The notes beneath the pieces are model-generated. The model worked only from the letters and a program-made list of their open reading frames with translations, was not told where the DNA came from and searched no databases. From Diphasiastrum complanatum (Eukaryota > Streptophyta > Lycopodiopsida > Lycopodiales > Lycopodiaceae): a stretch of DNA of 64,000 nt. The position numbers and the translations under genes are program-made. Positions 61,801 through 64,000 of this stretch are shown here, piece after piece (within the stretch, counting starts at the first letter, position 1; every line of letters begins with the position of its first letter). Location of the stretch: contig CM055095.1 in assembly GCA_029204225.1 (NCBI GenBank), positions 50,104,841-50,168,840 of the forward strand, given 5' to 3'.

Positions 61801-63812
61801 CGTTTAACTTTTACTATCTCTGTAGGAGTTTCTTCCAAAACATTATGTTTTCTCTTCCTAGACCTTCGCTCAGTGACATTACGACAAGGCATAATTTTTA
61901 CCCTCTTACTACTTTTTCTTATTCTAGACCTTGGCTCAGTAGATTCATAACTATGCTGCCAGCTTCGCTTCCGTTTAAAGCTGCTCTCAACATGGTCACC
62001 CTTTGAAGTCAATGAAAGCTTACCAGGCCTAGTTTTCTTCTGATGGATAAGGGTCTCAAGAGACCCGGTGACGTTTTGTCTGTACAGTAATGGTGAAGAG
62101 ATGCCAGTTTGAGAGCTTTCATGTATTTTACTTGAACTTCTAAGAAATCTGCTTCTAGTTAGTGTAACTGGTTTGTGTGAAACCTTCAACACTTTCTTCT
62201 TACTGTTACAAGGCTCCTCTTGCATGAACTTGTGGACACTCAAAATCTGCAGGACACCATTTTCTTCTAGTAATTTGGAGTCTATCCCAGAACCGTGAAC
62301 TCTTTTCCATTCTGTGCAGGCAGCAAAAAGACTATAATATCGAACGCCATTTGGGGACATGTAGTATGCAACTTTCATTTTGCCATTTCGCAAACGAGGA
62401 CATACTTTCCAGCCTGCTTCTTCTAAAGTTTGATTTGCTCGATTGTTTGCTTCTTGAAGCAGATCACGGTCGTTAGGCAGTATGTAGCCATTCAAAATTT
62501 GCAAAATTCCATTTCTCCCTAGGGATTTAGAATCTATCCCAGAACCGTGAAGTCTTATCCATTCTGTGCAGGCAGCATGAAGACTAATATATCGACCTCC
62601 TTCAGGAGACCTGTAGTGTGAGATTCTCCTCTTGCCATTATGAGGGCCCAAATGTATTTTCCAGCCTGCTTCTTGTAAAGTTTGCCTTGCCCGATTGTTG
62701 GCCTCCCTTATTATATCACGGCTGGTTGGGTAATTGCTGCAGCTTTTGTCAAGGTGCCACTTCCTGGCTTTTCCATTCTGTGGATCAAACCTTTTTCTTT
62801 TGCTGTCATTCTTTTTTCCTTCTATGTTACTGTGCACTCCTTTCATACACGTTTCTTGATTATTTGCTGCTTTTTCAGTATCGGCAGTTGTCTTCCTGGC
62901 ACTACCTTGATTCATATTGATACCTCCCATGGCAACATCATCACTAAACGTATAGTGGTCTGTAGCAAGCACTTTTCCTTCCAAAGCCTTCTGCTTTGCT
63001 GTCTTAATCCAATCTGCAAGAGTCTCCTCTTTTTCCACAAATTCGTAAGCTGATGACTCAAGCAAGGGACTACTAGTTTTCTTTAGTATAGAGGTGCAAT
63101 TAGTCTGATTTTCCTTGCGATCAACCATGCCAGCTGTTGCCCCACTCATATAACTGCTACGACTTGGAATAGACACTTTTTGGCTATTATGCTGTTCTGC
63201 ATGAAATTGAGAACCCAAGGTTGACCGAGTTCTAAGAGAGGAACCACATCCTTCGCTCTCTTTAACCTCACTGTGTGGCTCCGAAGTAAGTAAAGATTCT
63301 TCACCTGTGAGTCCTGGAAGAGTATAGCCTTTGATACTCCAAAAACTGGTCGTGTCATCCCACTCTTGCAGGACTCTTAGCTCAGTTAAGGGAATCTGAG
63401 CCTCATCTCCCTCATCTGGGAAGAAAACCCTAACTTGTGAATCATCAGTAGTTTGTAGCACGTCCTCCATCAAAATTCCCTCCCACCAAGCATCATTGTA
63501 AAATGCATCCATCCAGATGCCTTTTCTCCAGCTTTTTCTAGGCATCTCTGTACAAGGAGGTGGTCGAGGTCTAATTAAGCCTCGCTCCTTAAGTGCAGGC
63601 AATCTTGAAATATGTTGTGAATTTAGAATTGCTCCCTCCACACCTATTGGAACAGGAATGCACTCTCGAAGTCTATGAATACCGTCTTTTGATAGCAGTT
63701 CATTATATTCGACAGAACGACGACCCAACCAAACCTTAACTATTACTCCAGGGTGCCAGGAACCCCGTAAACCTTTCTCCTTCTGCCGTACCTGCAGCAA
63801 TTTCATGTTCAC
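43920..63812 (-). CDS. PHD-finger/GNAT acetyltransferase, IDM1/ROS4-like chromatin regulator
   Basis: Nine minus-strand exons join in phase with GT-AG borders: 63812-61233, 46473-46347, 46235-46147, 45959-45718, 45559-45455, 45289-45190, 44919-44709, 44541-44420 and 44264-43920, together 3921 nt (1306 aa plus stop). Domain order: Agenet-like region (about 8-165), two EAGWK...Y.SP modules (about 365-440 and 449-525), basic linker, TPL-binding/Jas-like region (about 706-805), PHD finger (from about 833), GNAT fold, AT-hook ([14 protein letters not shown]) and an acidic tail. Plant relatives such as IDM1/ROS4 read histone marks and acetylate histone H3, opposing DNA methylation, in the nucleus; that function is inferred here. 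The first Met is uncertain: TTGCTGCAG just after it could be an acceptor, so the true start may lie outside the window. The exons are intact, so it is probably a working gene. Confidence 0.9.
47575..48470. repeat. (CACATA)/(CATA)-type microsatellite field
   Basis: About 900 bp of imperfect CATACA/CACATA units. The 313-codon Thr/His/Tyr frame and its minus-strand Cys/Val/Met counterparts are artefacts of composition. Confidence 0.97.
48471..49252. mobile_element. hAT-type MITE, copy 1 (782 bp)
   Basis: Ends are CATAGATGCACCG and its inverse, with ATACATAC on both outer sides, an 8-bp direct repeat as expected for hAT (though the flank is a CATA microsatellite, so it may be chance). Just inside the TIRs lie clustered palindromic GAATCGCGATTC words. 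The centre has a GC-rich block (CCCCGCCGTTGGGGGGC) and no coding capacity. Confidence 0.8.
49255..49760. repeat. (CA)/(TA) tract and short (GA)n inside unit 1
   Basis: CA-rich microsatellite to about 49520, followed by unique sequence with a (GA)n run near 49590. Unit 2 has its equivalent at 50734-51080. Confidence 0.85.
49981..50733. mobile_element. hAT-type MITE, copy 2 (753 bp)
   Basis: Nearly the same sequence as the copy at 48.47 kb, with identical TIR words, inner GAATCGCGATTC repeats and flanks. It lies at the matching place in the second tandem unit, so it arose by segmental duplication and not by a new insertion. Confidence 0.82.
51230..51546 (-). pseudogene. Fragment of a 2-oxoglutarate/Fe(II) dioxygenase core
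   Basis: The minus-strand frame contains [40 protein letters not shown] and [16 protein letters not shown]. This matches the iron-binding core of plant 2-oxoglutarate dioxygenases, where HXD is normally HSD or HTD and NVGD follows. Here the iron ligand Asp is Asn (HSN) and the Gly of NVGD is Lys, so it would not be active. The second His and the RXS motif are missing. It sits inside the large intron on the same strand as the host gene and complements, without overlap, the N-terminal piece at 14 kb. Confidence 0.8.
51644..51750. repeat. Interrupted (CT)n tracts
   Basis: CT runs at 51646-51677 and 51699-51715, plus a shorter one at about 51731-51743, separated by TTTTGGAGGCTGGATT and GCGATGGGCGCC. 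Confidence 0.9.
51985..52325 (+). mobile_element. LINE fragment: early reverse transcriptase
   Basis: The plus strand reads [20 protein letters not shown], then [40 protein letters not shown] and [16 protein letters not shown] and GQAGFR...S..DHI are the standard first RT blocks of non-LTR elements, and RERVYCCFV matches the LINE at 32.6 kb, which places it in the same family. It is cut in the middle of the CCFVDF word by Helitron-family DNA. Confidence 0.85.
52326..52601 (+). mobile_element. Short Helitron-family element ending in hairpin and CTAG
   Basis: GAGACGAACCCACAAGACTA, CAAACGGTTTGATACTCACA and GAACCAGAAACCCTAAATGC match the repeated block at 1.4-1.95 kb. A CGCGCG/CACACA tract leads to a perfect GCCCGTC-AAC-GACGGGC stem (52573-52589), then ACAAGCAA and CTAG at 52598-52601 followed by T. 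That is a textbook Helitron 3' end. The 5' boundary is the break in LINE reverse transcriptase at about 52325. I could not confirm the TC start. Confidence 0.75.
52602..53092. other. GC-rich, (GA)n and (TG)n stretch upstream of the hAT element
   Basis: GGGTCCGGGCCGGGCGG and other GGGCC-rich words, then a (GA)n run (52817-52868) and several (TG)n runs. The GGGCCGGGC start could be a hAT terminal region, but no matching inverse end was found. Confidence 0.5.
53093..53141. repeat. Telomere-like TTTAGGG words (left array)
   Basis: GGGTTTAGG, GGGCTTAGGGTTTAGGG and TTTAGG words occur just 5' of the hAT-like transposase. The inverse (CCCTAAA) occurs beyond its 3' end. Confidence 0.75.
53222..55644 (+). 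pseudogene. BED-finger hAT/DUF659 transposase with deleted core
   Basis: The Met at 53222 begins with a BED-like zinc finger ([20 protein letters not shown] with HLGGL), a Pro-rich linker (in a shifted frame), [20 protein letters not shown] and [20 protein letters not shown] (first catalytic Asp block). The middle of the core, TDNA and C.AH.L.L, is missing: after [13 protein letters not shown] near 54115 the next recognisable block is [15 protein letters not shown] near 54220. Later exons give [23 protein letters not shown] and the hAT dimerisation word [15 protein letters not shown]...[13 protein letters not shown], then an acidic/basic tail ending at 55642. A stop near 54360 and several frame changes also disable it. 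It is on the opposite strand to the host gene and lies in its intron. Confidence 0.85.
55843..55890. repeat. (GA)n microsatellite
   Basis: An imperfect GA run of about 45 bp after the transposase. Confidence 0.95.
56036..56252. repeat. Telomere-like CCCTAAA array (right)
   Basis: About fifteen CCCTAAA or CCCTAA words are interspersed with GGCATCAACC and AACGAA(A/G)A units. In orientation it is the inverse of the left array at 53.1 kb. Confidence 0.85.
56340..56640. repeat. Minisatellite of about 113 bp, 2.6 copies
   Basis: Units start GGTTCCCT(G/A)...GTGAATGACACAGTT and contain GTTCATC(C/T)GGGG and AAACCGATCTCATTATA or a close variant, at about 56345, 56457 and 56570. Confidence 0.85.
56648..56880. 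repeat. Minisatellite of about 56 bp, about 4 copies
   Basis: The unit GAGCATTCATTTCTCCCAGA...GTCTTCAGAGCTTG(T/C)CACTCTTCT is repeated with few changes. Confidence 0.88.
56970..58900. repeat. Spaced direct duplication, about 1.5 kb apart
   Basis: The block with GTGTGGAAAATTCAA, GTCTATAAC, CATAGAAAG, AATGAATAGCCAAGG, AAAAGCCAACCACCAA and GGCCAAATTGCCCAATATAG at 56970-57330 recurs at 58475-58870. Confidence 0.85.
57490..57690 (-). pseudogene. Retrotransposon gag zinc-knuckle remnant
   Basis: The minus strand reads [19 protein letters not shown], a CX2CX4HX4C knuckle (57667-57626), then a stop, then [20 protein letters not shown]. This matches the layout of copia gag C-termini. The knuckle differs from that of the element at 10.2 kb. 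Confidence 0.6.
58901..61232. other. 5' part of the large intron; no gene seen
   Basis: AT-rich, with an A-run of about 28 at 59189-59212 that could be a retroposon tail. No coding motif or long frame is recognised. Confidence 0.5.
61233..63812 (-). CDS. Large exon: Agenet-like, duplicated module, TPL-binding-like region, first half of PHD
   Basis: 860 codons, open throughout. [26 protein letters not shown] and [13 protein letters not shown] with [11 protein letters not shown] are the Agenet-like words of this family. The module [16 protein letters not shown] with [20 protein letters not shown] occurs again 83 residues later as [16 protein letters not shown] with [39 protein letters not shown] and [20 protein letters not shown] mark the TPL-binding/Jas-like region. 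The exon closes with [20 protein letters not shown] and FHLNCVQVE, the first zinc ligands of the PHD finger, then a GTACTA donor at 61232. A read-through of 18 more codons into the intron is not coding. Confidence 0.93.
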
Positions 63813-64000
63813 ACTGTAAATTTTTATCTGCAGAATATAGAAACTTTGCCTCTATACTCATATATAACCTTAGCATATGTCAACGCCTCAAAAGAAATGC
63901 ATAGAACTAGCAACTATGTGCAAATACGAGTAACCAAATGACGGCAAAGTGAGCAGCTATATTCCAATCAACTATCTGGGGAAGTTCCATGCTTAAGCTA

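Overview
This window is nuclear DNA of a land plant. It has split genes with GT-AG introns, plant-type gene families (a PHD/GNAT chromatin protein, a glutamate-receptor-like channel, a CYP71-clan P450, 2-oxoglutarate dioxygenases, a 4-coumarate:CoA-ligase-like enzyme) and a very high load of decayed mobile elements and dinucleotide microsatellites. I cannot name the species. The large repeat-filled intron and many truncated gene pieces suggest a large, repeat-rich genome.

Layout. 0-3 kb: internally repeated Helitron-family DNA and two (CT)n tracts. 3-7 kb (+): a decayed autonomous Helitron (Rep plus Pif1-type helicase) whose 3' part is cut off by 7-10.85 kb (-), a decayed Ty1/copia polyprotein. 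10.9-12 kb: long (CT)n and compound repeats. 12-19 kb: repeated Helitron-like termini beside (TA)n tracts, a Ty3/gypsy remnant, a 2-oxoglutarate dioxygenase piece, a P450 pseudogene, a foldback element carrying a tRNA-like insertion, and long TTCGAGTC-type arrays. 19-27.5 kb: gene-poor, with (GA)n tracts, one glutamate-receptor-like exon, local duplications and a perfect 41-bp palindrome. 27.9-29.1 kb (-): the 3' end of an unrecognised spliced gene. 31-33.5 kb (-): decayed coding sequence, then a 4CL-like fragment fused to a truncated LINE. 33.9-37.1 kb (+): a hAT/DUF659 transposase pseudogene split by a Ty3/gypsy 3' end. 39.2-43.5 kb (+): two LINE pieces.

The one well-preserved gene is on the minus strand from about 63.8 to 43.9 kb. 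Nine exons join in phase into about 1306 codons: Agenet-like region, two copies of an EAGWK...Y.SP module, a TPL-binding/Jas-like region, PHD finger, GNAT acetyltransferase fold, and a C-terminal AT-hook. It resembles the plant IDM1/ROS4-type histone acetyltransferase family. Its first intron within the window is about 14.8 kb and splits the PHD finger. It holds (CA)/(TA) tracts, a 1.5-kb tandem duplication with two hAT-type MITEs, a dioxygenase fragment, a LINE fragment, a Helitron-family piece, a second hAT/DUF659 transposase with a deleted core and telomere-like arrays, and minisatellites.

Nothing here looks like an operon or a CRISPR-like system. The points most worth following are the chromatin gene with its giant intron and duplicated module, the Helitron-family termini tied to (TA)n tracts, and the unusual LINE family.
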